64,000 nt of DNA from Akkermansia muciniphila (GCA_945901795.1 CAMDLP010000011.1:1-64000), one strand, 5' to 3'. Positions 47,301 through 55,178 are shown, counted from the stretch's first letter. Made by a program: numbers and translations. The notes: generated by a model from the letters alone, not told the origin.

Positions 47301-48073
47301 AGGGCGAGCGCGGATTGCTCGTCGGCTATGTGACGATGAATACGCGCGACCGCGATGAAATCAGCGTCGTCGAGGATGCGGAGAAACTGTTGCAAGCCGC
47401 CTTGAAAGACGGCCGACTCACGCTGCCCGCTGGCTACTACTGGGAATGGAGCGGCCAGTTTGAGAGCCAGCGGCGTGCGACCGCGCGGATGCAAATCCTG
47501 GTCCCGGTCACGTTGCTCATCATGATCGTCATGCTCTATCTCGGCTTCCGCCGCTGGTGGATTGCGCCGATCATTTACTTCGGCATTCTAACATCGGCCG
47601 CAGGCGGTTTCATCATGCTGGCATGGTGGGGCGCGAACCTTTCCGTCGCCGTGTGGGTTGGCTTCCTCGTGCTTTTCGGCGTGGCCGATGATGATGGCGT
47701 TGTCATGTCCACCTACCTGGAAAACAGCTTCGACAAGTTGAAGCCCGATTCCATCAAGGAGATCCGCGAAGCGGTCGTTCAAGCCGGCTTGAAGCGCATC
47801 CGCCCCTGCCTCATGACGCTATCCACCACGGTTTTCGGCCTGATGCCCATCTTCTGGGCCACGGGCCGCGGCTCCGACGTGATGCAGCCCATGGCCATCC
47901 CAAGCATCGGCGGACTCGCCGTCAGCCTTCTCGTCAGCATCTTCATCGCGCCCACGCTCTTCTGCGCCGTAGAGGAGTGGAAATGGAAGCGGGCGCAAGC
48001 TCGCCCGCCCCACGAAACTGAAACCGACAAGTGCGAAGCCGATGATTCGCTAGGCGCGCTTCACCATCCGTAA
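44342..48073 (+). CDS. Heavy-metal RND efflux pump (CusA/CzcA family), system 1
   Basis: A 1243-residue inner-membrane pump, about 200 residues longer than E. coli CusA. The N-terminus (TPVDAIPDIGEKQVIVYADW) is diagnostic for the HME subfamily. TM4 carries the proton-relay acids as GDVGDMGIIMTEN, where VDAAIVMIEN-like sequences are usual. The extra length is two hydrophobic segments near residues 505-560 and a charged stretch near 625-695 before GREFMPPLDEGSFLYMPS. TM10-11 have WVGFLVLFGVADDDGVVMS. Together with the adaptor and TolC protein it should export a soft metal from periplasm and cytoplasm, using the proton gradient. Confidence 0.9.
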   Translation: MTSWIIHSCLRNPFLVIVGVMALIFGGVYALKQTPVDAIPDIGEKQVIVYADWDGRSPQDVDNQITYPLTTALTGTPGVKAIRSMSGFGFSMVFVIFKDEVDYYWARSRVIERMNVVQQRLPKGVVPVIGPDATALGQVYWYTVEGEGFDLAELRSIQDWYLRYQLNAEDGVSEVASIGGFVKQYQIDIHPDKLRAHRVTLMEVNEAVRKANIDVGAKVLEKNGVEFFIRGIGFIKSVEDLEKVVIRQEGGTPIQVKNVATVTLGPDFRRGSLDKNGQEVVGGVVLMRYGENPQHVVERVKQKIKQLEPGLPKKKLADGRIAKVHIVPFYDRTTIVEETIGTLKEALAEEALLGSLVILIFLLHLRSTVSVLVTFPLSVAICFILMYVVGVDSNIMSLAGLAIAIGDVGDMGIIMTENIYRHVAARDKSKSYFDTIYEGASEVGGAIITAVSNTLVSFIPVFFLADQEGKMFRPLAFTKTFAISGSVILAITVVPLICYFIFYPVKWKKQIVWGLATVLGIVSAIAVHLILVWTTDVGHYSGWPTSIAVGIIVALAVVRMTRERFLPLEENVVSRSVFKVYDPTLRWILAHKKTFMMAPMLILFTGITIWLGVSTTLAPVGWGINLFAREKASPELKRDMSLTPKEDATRPLIELDQLRWQRVRNTDGSTHHRILWRRQDPRDRATEMASGAKVTAERRFLPGIGREFMPPLDEGSFLYMPSLLPQTGLGPAIEVNAKQDLAIASVPEVESVVGKLGRAESALDPAPISMLESIVILKQEDQWRTFPVKRWFSSWPGWLKAPLAWIAPEQRRITKPEILAELQVKTALPGVLPTWLQPIQTRITMLQTGFRAMMGVKIYGSDLKEIERLGLQIESLLKEVPGSTDVVADRIVGKPYLEFEIDRDRIARYGVNIRDVQDVIEMAIGGMNLMESVEGRERYPIRVRYLREFREDIPELEKILVPSSTMAQVPLAQVVTIKSVLGPQEIKGERGLLVGYVTMNTRDRDEISVVEDAEKLLQAALKDGRLTLPAGYYWEWSGQFESQRRATARMQILVPVTLLIMIVMLYLGFRRWWIAPIIYFGILTSAAGGFIMLAWWGANLSVAVWVGFLVLFGVADDDGVVMSTYLENSFDKLKPDSIKEIREAVVQAGLKRIRPCLMTLSTTVFGLMPIFWATGRGSDVMQPMAIPSIGGLAVSLLVSIFIAPTLFCAVEEWKWKRAQARPPHETETDKCEADDSLGALHHP

Positions 48074-48091
48074 GGTTGTGAACCTAAAGCG

Positions 48092-48241
48092 ATGAGTTCA
48101 CACGCCGAACCAGACATTATGAGTCCCTCATTGCGAGTGCAGCGCCTCGGCGTGGTGATGGAGCCGGAGGCAGGCAATCCGATGGAGGCGGAAGGCGTCT
48201 TGAACCCCGCATCGGCGCGCGGTCGCGACGGGCAACTCTAA
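48092..48241 (+). pseudogene. N-terminal fragment of a GH130-type glycosidase gene
   Basis: From an ATG at 48092 the frame encodes 49 residues including LRVQRLGVVMEPEAGNP and EAEGVLNPASARGRDGQL. This is the opening of GH130-family mannoside phosphorylase-like proteins, which normally continue with LYLFPRLV. The frame stops at TAA (48239-48241) exactly where the family's Tyr codon is expected, and no further GH130 sequence follows. This marks a recombination junction near 48240. Confidence 0.75.
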
Positions 48242-48418
48242 ATGGAACTTGATGAGTTTTGCCACAACGGCGGGTCCATCCACTGTCCTTCCTGCAAGAA
48301 GCAAGTCACCGTCAAGACTGTAGGGCCTCGGCCCGGCGCAAGCCCGGGAATTACAAAAGTCACCATTGTCAACGAGGCTGGCAAGGAATGCATGTTCGTC
48401 GTCCCGCTAAAGGATTAA
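48242..48418 (+). pseudogene. Shortened second copy of the Cys-rich metal-island protein
   Basis: A 58-residue frame (MELDEFCHNGGSIHCPSCKK ... TKVTIVNEAGKECMFVVPLKD) is clearly homologous to the C-terminal 60 residues of the protein encoded at 38883-39293. It keeps the CH, CPSC and KECMF cysteines but lacks signal peptide and the CTEC half. It starts directly after the broken GH130 fragment. It could still be expressed as a small cytosolic peptide, but is better read as a truncated copy. Confidence 0.7.
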
Positions 48419-48437
48419 CCAAGCATCCTGGAGTTCA

Positions 48438-48462
48438 TCCGGCGGACGGGTCTTCCGCCGGA
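48438..48462. terminator. Hairpin terminator between convergent genes
   Basis: TCCGGCGG (48438-48445) and CCGCCGGA (48455-48462) form a perfect 8-bp GC stem, followed on the + side by CTTATTTCAATTT. It separates the Cys-rich fragment from the minus-strand lipoprotein gene. Confidence 0.65.
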
Positions 48463-48463
48463 C

Positions 48464-48721
48464 TTATTTCAATTTCGCCAGATACTTTGCGGGTTCCTTC
48501 TCGAACTTGGGCAGGCAGCTTTTGCAGCAGAATTTAATCTGCTGACCTTGGTGGATGAACTCGTAGGGCTTACCCATTTCGCCGAGCTTCTCGCCGGAGA
48601 CGAGACAAGTGTTGAGGGTGTAGGGCTTGGCGGAGTCCGTGGTGGCGGTTTCGGTTTTCGCGGGATTGCACGAAACGAAGAGCAGCGAGGTGATTGCGGT
48701 TGTGATGATGGTGGTTTTCAT
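48464..48721 (-). CDS. Small lipoprotein with YHS/TRASH-like metal-binding domain
   Basis: An 85-residue protein with a lipoprotein signal (MKTTIITTAITSLLFVSC, lipobox Cys18). The mature domain has TCLVSGEKLGEMGKPYEF, QIKFCCKSCLPKFEKEPAKYL: a lone Cys followed by CCxxC and the terminal FxxxPxKYL signature of YHS-type domains, which bind copper or other soft metals. It is the last gene after the second RND pump gene, 15 bases downstream of it, so it is probably co-expressed and located in the periplasm. Confidence 0.8.
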   Translation of the reverse strand: MKTTIITTAITSLLFVSCNPAKTETATTDSAKPYTLNTCLVSGEKLGEMGKPYEFIHQGQQIKFCCKSCLPKFEKEPAKYLAKLK

Positions 48722-48736
48722 AATGTGCGTTTGGTG

Positions 48737-51700
48737 TTAGTGAGGAGAATGATCATGGGTGGACAGGGAGTGCTGAAGCGTGCCTTTATTGAGCTCGCGC
48801 TCGCGCAGCCAGAGGAAAATCACCGGGGTGACGATGAGGATGTGAATGAGGCTGGAAATCATTCCGCCGATGACGGGGGTGGCTAACGGCTTCATGATCT
48901 CCGCGCCCTGGCGGCTGCTCCACATGATGGGCAACAGGCTGGCCACTGCCGTGGCCACGGTCATGACCTTCGGACGCAAGCGGAGTTTGGCGCCGTCCTT
49001 GACGGCCTGGATCAGATCGGCTTGGGAAAACGCGGAACCGAGTTTTGCCATGCGGGTCTTCACGGTTTCCTCCAGATAGACGACCATCACCACGCCGGTC
49101 TGCACGGCGGTGCCGAACAGTGCGATATAACCGACCCACACCGCGCCGTTGAAGTTATAACCCAGCGCCTTTTGTAACAGCACGCCGCCGCTGAGCGCGA
49201 AAGGCACGGCAAGCATGACGTGCGCGGCTTCCATCCCACTATGGAAGACCATGAACAGCAGCACGAAAATCACCATCAGCACCAGCGGGAAAATCAGCCA
49301 CATGGTCTTGGTGAATCGGCGTTGGTTCTCATACTCGCCGGTCATCTTGTAGGTCATGCCCTCCCAGTTGACGGTCTTGAGCTTTTGTTCGATTTCCTCG
49401 ACGAAGCCGCCCAGGTCGCGGTCCTGGACGTTCGCCTGCACATAGCTCCGCAGCTTGCCGTTTTCCGAGGCGATTTCGTTAGCACCGATGCTGCGGGTGA
49501 TTTTCGCGACCATGCCGAGCGGGATATATGGCGTGTTAGCGCCAGCTCCGCCCGTCGCGGTCGCCGCCGGAGCGGAGCCTCCGCCCATTCCGCCGCCAGC
49601 TTGAGGGGCGGAAGTCGCGCCACTCATGCCGGGCTTGGCGGCGATCAGGATGCGGCTGAGTTTCTCAATGTCGTCGCGCTCGCCGCGCTCGACGCGGATT
49701 TGGATCGGGAACCGTTGGCGGCCTTCGATGGCGGTGCTGACGTTCTTGCCGCCGATGGAAATTTCCACCGCGTCCAGCACATCCTTCGCGCTCAGGCCGT
49801 AGCGGGCCATCGAGACGCGATCGACCTCGATGTTCAGATAGGGTTTCCCCTGGACGCGTGACGGGGAGACACCTGCCGCGCCGGGAACTTCGTTGATGAG
49901 CTTTTCGATCTCAAACGCCTTGCGTTGGATGGCATCGAGATTGTCTCCATAGATCTTCACCCCGACCTGCGCGCGGATGCCGGTGTAGAGCATGAGGATG
50001 CGGTTCTCGATGGGTTGGAGGAACGCGGGCACATAGCCGGGCACTTCCTTCATTTTCTCGGTGAGCTCGGCCTTGAGCTTTTCCATCGTCATGCCTTCGC
50101 GCCATGCCGGGTTGCGTTTGACGCGGAATTTCCCGTTAGGAATGTATTCGGGCTTGAGCATGATGGTGGTTTCCAACATTTCCGTCGGCGCGGGATCGGT
50201 GGCGGTTTCGAAGCGGCCGAGCTTGCCGGCCACAGTTGCCACTTCGGGCGTGGCGGCGATGATCTGGTCCTGCCAGGACATGACGCGCTGGATTTCCTTG
50301 AAGCCGGTCTTCGGCATTAGCACCGGCATGTGCAGCAGACTGCCCTCGTTGAGCGGCGGCATGAACTCCTTGCCGAAGCCGGCGAACAAATCCGCGGTGC
50401 GCGTAAATCCGGCGTCGGCGAGTTGTTTGGTGGTGGCGCGTGGCAGGCCGAAGGCCAGCAACAGGCAGAAAGCTAACAATAAAACGGCCGCGCCGACAAC
50501 CGTCTTGCGGTGGACCAGCGCCCACGACAGCGCCGGATCGTAAATCCGCATTAGGAAACTCATCACGATGTTGCGGTCCTCCTCATGATACGGACCGCGC
50601 ACGAGGAAGGAACATAGCACGGGCACCAGCGTCACGCCCAGCACCGTGGCTCCGAGCATCGCAAAGGTCTTGGTGAAGGCCAGCGGGTGGAACAATTTTC
50701 CCTCCTGGCCGGTGAGCGCGAAGACCGGCAGGAAGGCGAGCAGGATGATGCCCATCGCGAAAAAGATCGGACGGCCGACCTGCTGAGACGCGGTGAGCGT
50801 CGTCTGCCACCGCTCGATGGCGGTGAGCGGGCGGCCTCTCTCCTTTTCCTCCGTCTCGCAATGTCGGATGACGTTTTCCGTCACCACGATGGCCGCGTCC
50901 ACCAGTACGCCGATGGCGATGGCGATGCCTGTTAGCGACATGATATTGCTGGTGATGCCGAATTCCTTCATCAGCAGGAAGGAAACGAGGATCGAGATCG
51001 GCAGCGGCAGCGTGACGATGAGGATGCTGCGGAAGTGCCACAGGAAAATGATGTGGGCGAGCGTGACGAGGATGATTTCCTCGACGAGGGCGTGCTTGAG
51101 CGTGTCGATGGTGCGGTCGATCAACTCGCTGCGGTCGTAAAACGGCCGGATGGTGACGCCGGGCGGCAAGCTGGCGGCGATTTCATCGATTTTTTGCTTC
51201 AACCGTTCAATGACGGCTTTGGCGTTCTCGCCGGTGCGCATGACGACGGTGCCGCCGACGGCTTCGCGGCCGTTCAAGTCAAGCGCGCCGCGGCGGTAGT
51301 CGCCGCCGATCTGGATGGTGGCGATGTCTTTCAGATAGATCGGCGTGCCTTCCACCGCCTTGACGGTGACGAGCTCTAGATCCTCGGGTCCGGTGACGAG
51401 ACCGATGCCGCGAAGGACAAACTCCGCGCCGTTTTCCTCGACGGTTTTGCCACCGACGTTGAGGTTGGCGTTCTGCACGGCGGTAAGCACTTCCATCATC
51501 GTGATGTTGGCGGCCCGCATTTTGGTGGAGGAAAGTTCCACCTGATACTGCTTCACAAAACCGCCGATGCTGGCGACTTCCGCGACGCCCTGCACGCTGG
51601 CGAGGTCGTAGCGGATTTTCCAATCCTGAAGCGAGCGGAGTTGGGCGAGGTCATAACCGCCTTCCGGGGATTTCGCCGGATCGACATGCAGGTAATATTG

Positions 51701-52120
51701 ATAGACCCAACCGAGACCGGAGGCGTCGGGTCCTAACTGCGGTGTCACGCCCTCGGGCATCTGCCCTTGGAGGAAATTCAGCCGTTCCAAAACCCGTGCC
51801 CGGGCGAAGTAGGTATCGACTTTGTCCTCAAAGATGATGGTGGCCAGCGAGAAACCGAACATGGAGGTGGCGCGCACTTCCTTCACTCCCGCGAGTCCTT
51901 GCAGACCGGTGGAGAGCGGGAACGTCACCTGATCTTCCACTTCCTGCGGGCTGCGACCCATCCAATCAGCATAAACCAGCACCTGGTTTTCCGTGAGGTC
52001 CGGGATGGCGTCCACCGGGGTGAGGTAAACAGCGCGGACGCCGAGCGCAACTAACAATAGCGAAGTGCAGAGCACGAGGAACCGGTTTTTCAGGCTCCAT
52101 TCGATGACTTTTTCGATCAT
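48737..52120 (-). CDS. cusA: Heavy-metal RND efflux pump (CusA family), system 2
   Basis: From the ATG at 52120, preceded by AAAGGAG and overlapping the adaptor stop (ATGA), it is 1127 residues. HME motifs: TPVDAIPDLTENQVLVYADW and AIGVLVDAAIVVTENVIRH (proton-relay Asp). GKEFMPPLNEGSLLHMPVLMPKTG is rich in Met, as in the CusA methionine relay. An unusual Gly/Ala/Met-rich insertion (about residues 845-880, AGGGMGGGSAPAATATGGAG) interrupts the porter domain. The C-terminus is His rich (THDHSPH). Its last ~95 bases exist as a second copy at 38674-38768. Likely Cu(I)/Ag(I) export with the adaptor and TolC protein encoded upstream. Confidence 0.92.
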   Translation of the reverse strand: MIEKVIEWSLKNRFLVLCTSLLLVALGVRAVYLTPVDAIPDLTENQVLVYADWMGRSPQEVEDQVTFPLSTGLQGLAGVKEVRATSMFGFSLATIIFEDKVDTYFARARVLERLNFLQGQMPEGVTPQLGPDASGLGWVYQYYLHVDPAKSPEGGYDLAQLRSLQDWKIRYDLASVQGVAEVASIGGFVKQYQVELSSTKMRAANITMMEVLTAVQNANLNVGGKTVEENGAEFVLRGIGLVTGPEDLELVTVKAVEGTPIYLKDIATIQIGGDYRRGALDLNGREAVGGTVVMRTGENAKAVIERLKQKIDEIAASLPPGVTIRPFYDRSELIDRTIDTLKHALVEEIILVTLAHIIFLWHFRSILIVTLPLPISILVSFLLMKEFGITSNIMSLTGIAIAIGVLVDAAIVVTENVIRHCETEEKERGRPLTAIERWQTTLTASQQVGRPIFFAMGIILLAFLPVFALTGQEGKLFHPLAFTKTFAMLGATVLGVTLVPVLCSFLVRGPYHEEDRNIVMSFLMRIYDPALSWALVHRKTVVGAAVLLLAFCLLLAFGLPRATTKQLADAGFTRTADLFAGFGKEFMPPLNEGSLLHMPVLMPKTGFKEIQRVMSWQDQIIAATPEVATVAGKLGRFETATDPAPTEMLETTIMLKPEYIPNGKFRVKRNPAWREGMTMEKLKAELTEKMKEVPGYVPAFLQPIENRILMLYTGIRAQVGVKIYGDNLDAIQRKAFEIEKLINEVPGAAGVSPSRVQGKPYLNIEVDRVSMARYGLSAKDVLDAVEISIGGKNVSTAIEGRQRFPIQIRVERGERDDIEKLSRILIAAKPGMSGATSAPQAGGGMGGGSAPAATATGGAGANTPYIPLGMVAKITRSIGANEIASENGKLRSYVQANVQDRDLGGFVEEIEQKLKTVNWEGMTYKMTGEYENQRRFTKTMWLIFPLVLMVIFVLLFMVFHSGMEAAHVMLAVPFALSGGVLLQKALGYNFNGAVWVGYIALFGTAVQTGVVMVVYLEETVKTRMAKLGSAFSQADLIQAVKDGAKLRLRPKVMTVATAVASLLPIMWSSRQGAEIMKPLATPVIGGMISSLIHILIVTPVIFLWLRERELNKGTLQHSLSTHDHSPH
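48777..48871. repeat. 95-bp direct repeat, right copy
   Basis: This lies within the 3' end of the system-2 pump gene and is the presumable parent of the left copy at 38674-38768 (two mismatches). Confidence 0.92.
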
Positions 52121-53826
52121 GGTTTGATCTCCTTTCCGCATTCGAGCATTTCACTTCCGAAGAACGGGTTGCCCATGCTGCGGCCGCCGGTCTGGATCCA
52201 GCGGGCTTTATTGGGCGCTCCGGGGATCGCTTCATCGACCATCGGACACTCGTAGATTTGAAACTCCGGAGTCTGCCCGGCTTTGCGCAACGGTTCGAGC
52301 GCGGCGGTGGCGGCGACGGAGAATTTGTGGAAGGCGATGCGTGCGGCTTTCAGATCATCGAAGCCGTGGAAGTGGCGGGCCTTGTCGAGGTCGTCGAGGT
52401 CGTCGAGGTCGTCGAGGTCGTCGAGGTTCTCCACGTTCGGGCGCAGGAGTTTGACCATCGCGCCGGTGATGTTCATCGCCGGTTCGCTGGCGGTGTTGAA
52501 TTTCGCCAGATCATCCGCGGCGAGCGCGGCAGACATGGCGTCGGCGACCTTGAGGAAATCCGCGATGGATTTCTTTTGCTCGTCGTTGATTGCCGCAAGG
52601 GGCGCCGCCACGGTCATGGTTTCCGGCGGAGTCATGAAGGCGCGGTTCATTTCCGCCTGGCCGTCTATCAGCAGGTTACCGTTGGTGACGACGGCGTCGC
52701 CCTCCTTGAGTCCTGATAGGATTTCGACGAGTGTGTCGCCGCGGCGGCCGGTCTTGATGACGGTGTGCTCGTAGGCGCCGCCCGTTTGGTCGATGTAAAC
52801 CACGGCATCGGCCCCGGTTTCGATCACGGCGGAACGGGGGACGGTGAGCACGGCGGGCGCTTCAAGCGCGATCTTGCCATCGGCATAGAGGCGGTGGAGT
52901 AGTTCGCGGCGGCCGTTGACGAGCGGGTTGTCCAGTTCGACTCGCACCTTGGTGGAGCGGGTGGATTCGTCGAAGTTGGGATCGATGAAGGTGATTTTCC
53001 CGACGAACTCCTTGTTGGGAATCGAGGGCGTGGTGATCGTCACGGGCAGGCCGGGTTTGATCCACGGCATGTCCTGTTCGTAAGCGCGGAACATGAACCA
53101 CATGGTGGAGAAATCGGCGAGCTCGAAGAGTTGCTGGCCGGTGGCGACGTATTGGCCTTCGTAGATTGACTGGGCGACGACGGTGCCGCTGATGGGTGAT
53201 AGAATCTGCGAGGTGAGCGAGTCGGCGGGCTTTTGATCGAGCGTGTCGATCTGTGTCTGGGTGAGTCCCATCTGGCGGAGCCGGAGCGCGGTGTTCTTCT
53301 TGAGCTCGCCGCCGAGTTGGCGGTATTCGCGCTCGGCCTGGAGCAGCGAGGGGCTGTAGAATTCCGCGAGCGGCTGGCCTTCGGTGACCTCGGCTCCGAT
53401 GTAATTCACGTGCAGTTTGTCGATGCGTCCGTCCACGTAGGCGGAGAGCACGCGGTGGCGCATGGCGTTGTCATCGATGGTGCCGGACACGCTGAGGGTG
53501 CGGACGAGCGGGCGGGTTTTCGCCTCGGCGGTCTGCACGTGCAGCACCTGGATCTGGTTCTGGGTGAGAGCGACCACGTTGCCGCCGCCGGACTCGTCGA
53601 AGCCTTTTTCCCCCTCGTAAACGGGGGTGAGCTCCATGCCGCAGATCGTGCAGCGGCCGGGCTTGTCGCTCTTGATCCACGGGTGCATGGCGCTCTGATA
53701 GAAGAGCGGTTTGCGTTCGCCGGCCGAGGTGGTGGCTCCTGCTTGGGGTGCGGTTTTTTGCAGGGTGAACCAGGTGGCTCCCGCGGCTAACAAAGCGGTG
53801 ATGAGGATGGTGAGGAATGTTTTCAT
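52117..53826 (-). CDS. cusB: CusB-type periplasmic adaptor with HMBD and DUF3347-like domain, system 2
   Basis: A 569-residue membrane-fusion protein. It has an N-terminal signal/anchor (FLTILITALLAAGATWF), then a heavy-metal-binding domain with AMHPWIKSDKPGRCTICGME (about residues 50-70), then the lipoyl/barrel core (VLSAYVDGRIDKLHVNYIG ... LFELADFSTMWFMFRAYEQD). From about residue 405 there is a DUF3347-like helical domain ending with ECPMVDEAIPGAP...GNPFFGSEMLECG, as in copper-type adaptors. Between them lies a five-fold LDD tripeptide run from a 9-bp tandem repeat. Its stop overlaps the cusA start by 4 bases. Confidence 0.9.
   Translation of the reverse strand: MKTFLTILITALLAAGATWFTLQKTAPQAGATTSAGERKPLFYQSAMHPWIKSDKPGRCTICGMELTPVYEGEKGFDESGGGNVVALTQNQIQVLHVQTAEAKTRPLVRTLSVSGTIDDNAMRHRVLSAYVDGRIDKLHVNYIGAEVTEGQPLAEFYSPSLLQAEREYRQLGGELKKNTALRLRQMGLTQTQIDTLDQKPADSLTSQILSPISGTVVAQSIYEGQYVATGQQLFELADFSTMWFMFRAYEQDMPWIKPGLPVTITTPSIPNKEFVGKITFIDPNFDESTRSTKVRVELDNPLVNGRRELLHRLYADGKIALEAPAVLTVPRSAVIETGADAVVYIDQTGGAYEHTVIKTGRRGDTLVEILSGLKEGDAVVTNGNLLIDGQAEMNRAFMTPPETMTVAAPLAAINDEQKKSIADFLKVADAMSAALAADDLAKFNTASEPAMNITGAMVKLLRPNVENLDDLDDLDDLDDLDKARHFHGFDDLKAARIAFHKFSVAATAALEPLRKAGQTPEFQIYECPMVDEAIPGAPNKARWIQTGGRSMGNPFFGSEMLECGKEIKP
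52384..52428. repeat. 9-bp tandem repeat inside the cusB coding sequence
   Basis: Five copies of GTCGAGGTC (the last with one change) encode repeated Leu-Asp-Asp on the minus strand. The unit is a multiple of three, so copy-number change would keep the frame. Confidence 0.9.
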
Positions 53827-53830
53827 GGTT

Positions 53831-55075
53831 TCAGCGGTTGGGGACTAGGGTTTGGAGTTCTTCAAGCGCCGCAAGTTGCATGGCGATCATGCGGCGTTGT
53901 TCGAGGCGGATGGAGAAAAGCGTGCGGGCGGAGTCGAGCAGGTCGGTCAGCGGGGCTTTGGAGCTGATCCAGGCGGCTTCGATGGACTTGGAGGCGGTCT
54001 GGGCCTTGTCATGGATTTCTCCGGAATACGCGCGAGCCTGGGCGGCGGCGTTGGCGGCTTCCGTGACGGCGGTTAGGACCATGGCTGCGATTTCCCGGCG
54101 CATGGTTTCCACATCCTGGGTGGCGGCGAGTTCGCGGCTTTTCGCGGCGTTGATTTTCGCCTGATAGGATGGATCGTTAAACCATGGCAGGCTCATCTTC
54201 ACGCCGACGGTAGTGCTCTTGATGTCGCCGGTGCCGGAGTAGAGCTGGGTATCGACGCCGATGGCGATTTCCGGCAGTCGTTCACGGTCGCCCATGCGGG
54301 TTTCCGCGTTGGCGGCACCGGCCATTTCCTTCATGGCGCGGACCCGCGGATTCGCATGTGGAATGCGGGCGATTTCGGCTTGGGCCAGTGGCACGGGTGG
54401 TGGCGTGGCGGGGAGTTTCAGCTGAGGCCAGGGAGAATCAAGCGGGCGGCCAAGTGTGAGGTTGAGCTTCTGGGCGAATCCGTCGCGACCCCGGCGGGCG
54501 GCGTCGAGCATTTGCTTTTCCTTGGCCAGTTCGGTTTCCATGCGGAGAGCGTCGCGGCTGTTTCCCAAGGGATTGGCGGCCATCTGACGGGCGTTTTCGA
54601 CCATGGCGGTGAGCCAGTCGATTTGCGCTTGCTGGAGCCGGATCGATTCGTCAGCGAGCGCGATCTCGATGGCGGATCGTGTGCCTTCCGCGCCAGCCGC
54701 GAGTGACGCAGTGATGGAATTTTGCAGTTCCGCTCGGCCCATTGCTTCGGCCTTGCGGCGTTGCGCATCGAACATGCCGGGTTTCGGCAGGGCTTGTTCG
54801 ATGCCAAACATGATGTCGCCGTCATCCATGCGCATCATTTTCGAAGCGCCCATGAAGCCGAAGCCGATCATGGGATCATTCCACAAGCGGACCGACCGCG
54901 TGTCCTGGTTCGCCGCAGTGGCTTTGTATTTCCCGGCGATGGCGGCAGGATGACTGCGGGCGGCCTCGGTCCGCAGGGCGGAGAGGAATTTTTCGTCAAC
55001 AAGTTTGGTTTCCTGCGCTTGCAGCAGGCCCCCGGCTACGAAGAGTCCGGTGAAAATTGGAATCATAGGTTTCAT
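53831..55075 (-). CDS. TolC-family outer-membrane factor of efflux system 2
   Basis: A 414-residue outer-membrane efflux protein with a signal peptide (IPIFTGLFVAGGLLQAQ). The two helical repeats include RLWNDPMIGFGFMGASKMMRMDDGD and TVGVKMSLPWFNDPSYQAKINAAK. The Met-rich FMGASKMMRMDD is notable and is shared with copper-island TolC proteins. No N-terminal lipobox. It is the first gene of the minus-strand tolC-cusB-cusA-lipoprotein cluster; the adaptor follows after 4 bases. Confidence 0.87.
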   Translation of the reverse strand: MKPMIPIFTGLFVAGGLLQAQETKLVDEKFLSALRTEAARSHPAAIAGKYKATAANQDTRSVRLWNDPMIGFGFMGASKMMRMDDGDIMFGIEQALPKPGMFDAQRRKAEAMGRAELQNSITASLAAGAEGTRSAIEIALADESIRLQQAQIDWLTAMVENARQMAANPLGNSRDALRMETELAKEKQMLDAARRGRDGFAQKLNLTLGRPLDSPWPQLKLPATPPPVPLAQAEIARIPHANPRVRAMKEMAGAANAETRMGDRERLPEIAIGVDTQLYSGTGDIKSTTVGVKMSLPWFNDPSYQAKINAAKSRELAATQDVETMRREIAAMVLTAVTEAANAAAQARAYSGEIHDKAQTASKSIEAAWISSKAPLTDLLDSARTLFSIRLEQRRMIAMQLAALEELQTLVPNR

Positions 55076-55178
55076 AAGTCATGTGAGTCATTGGATGGAA
55101 TTCCCAAGCATCCGTTTCTAACCGCAAGAGATTGACGGTCGATATGGATGGGCACAATACGCCTGTCAGGGCGTTGAC

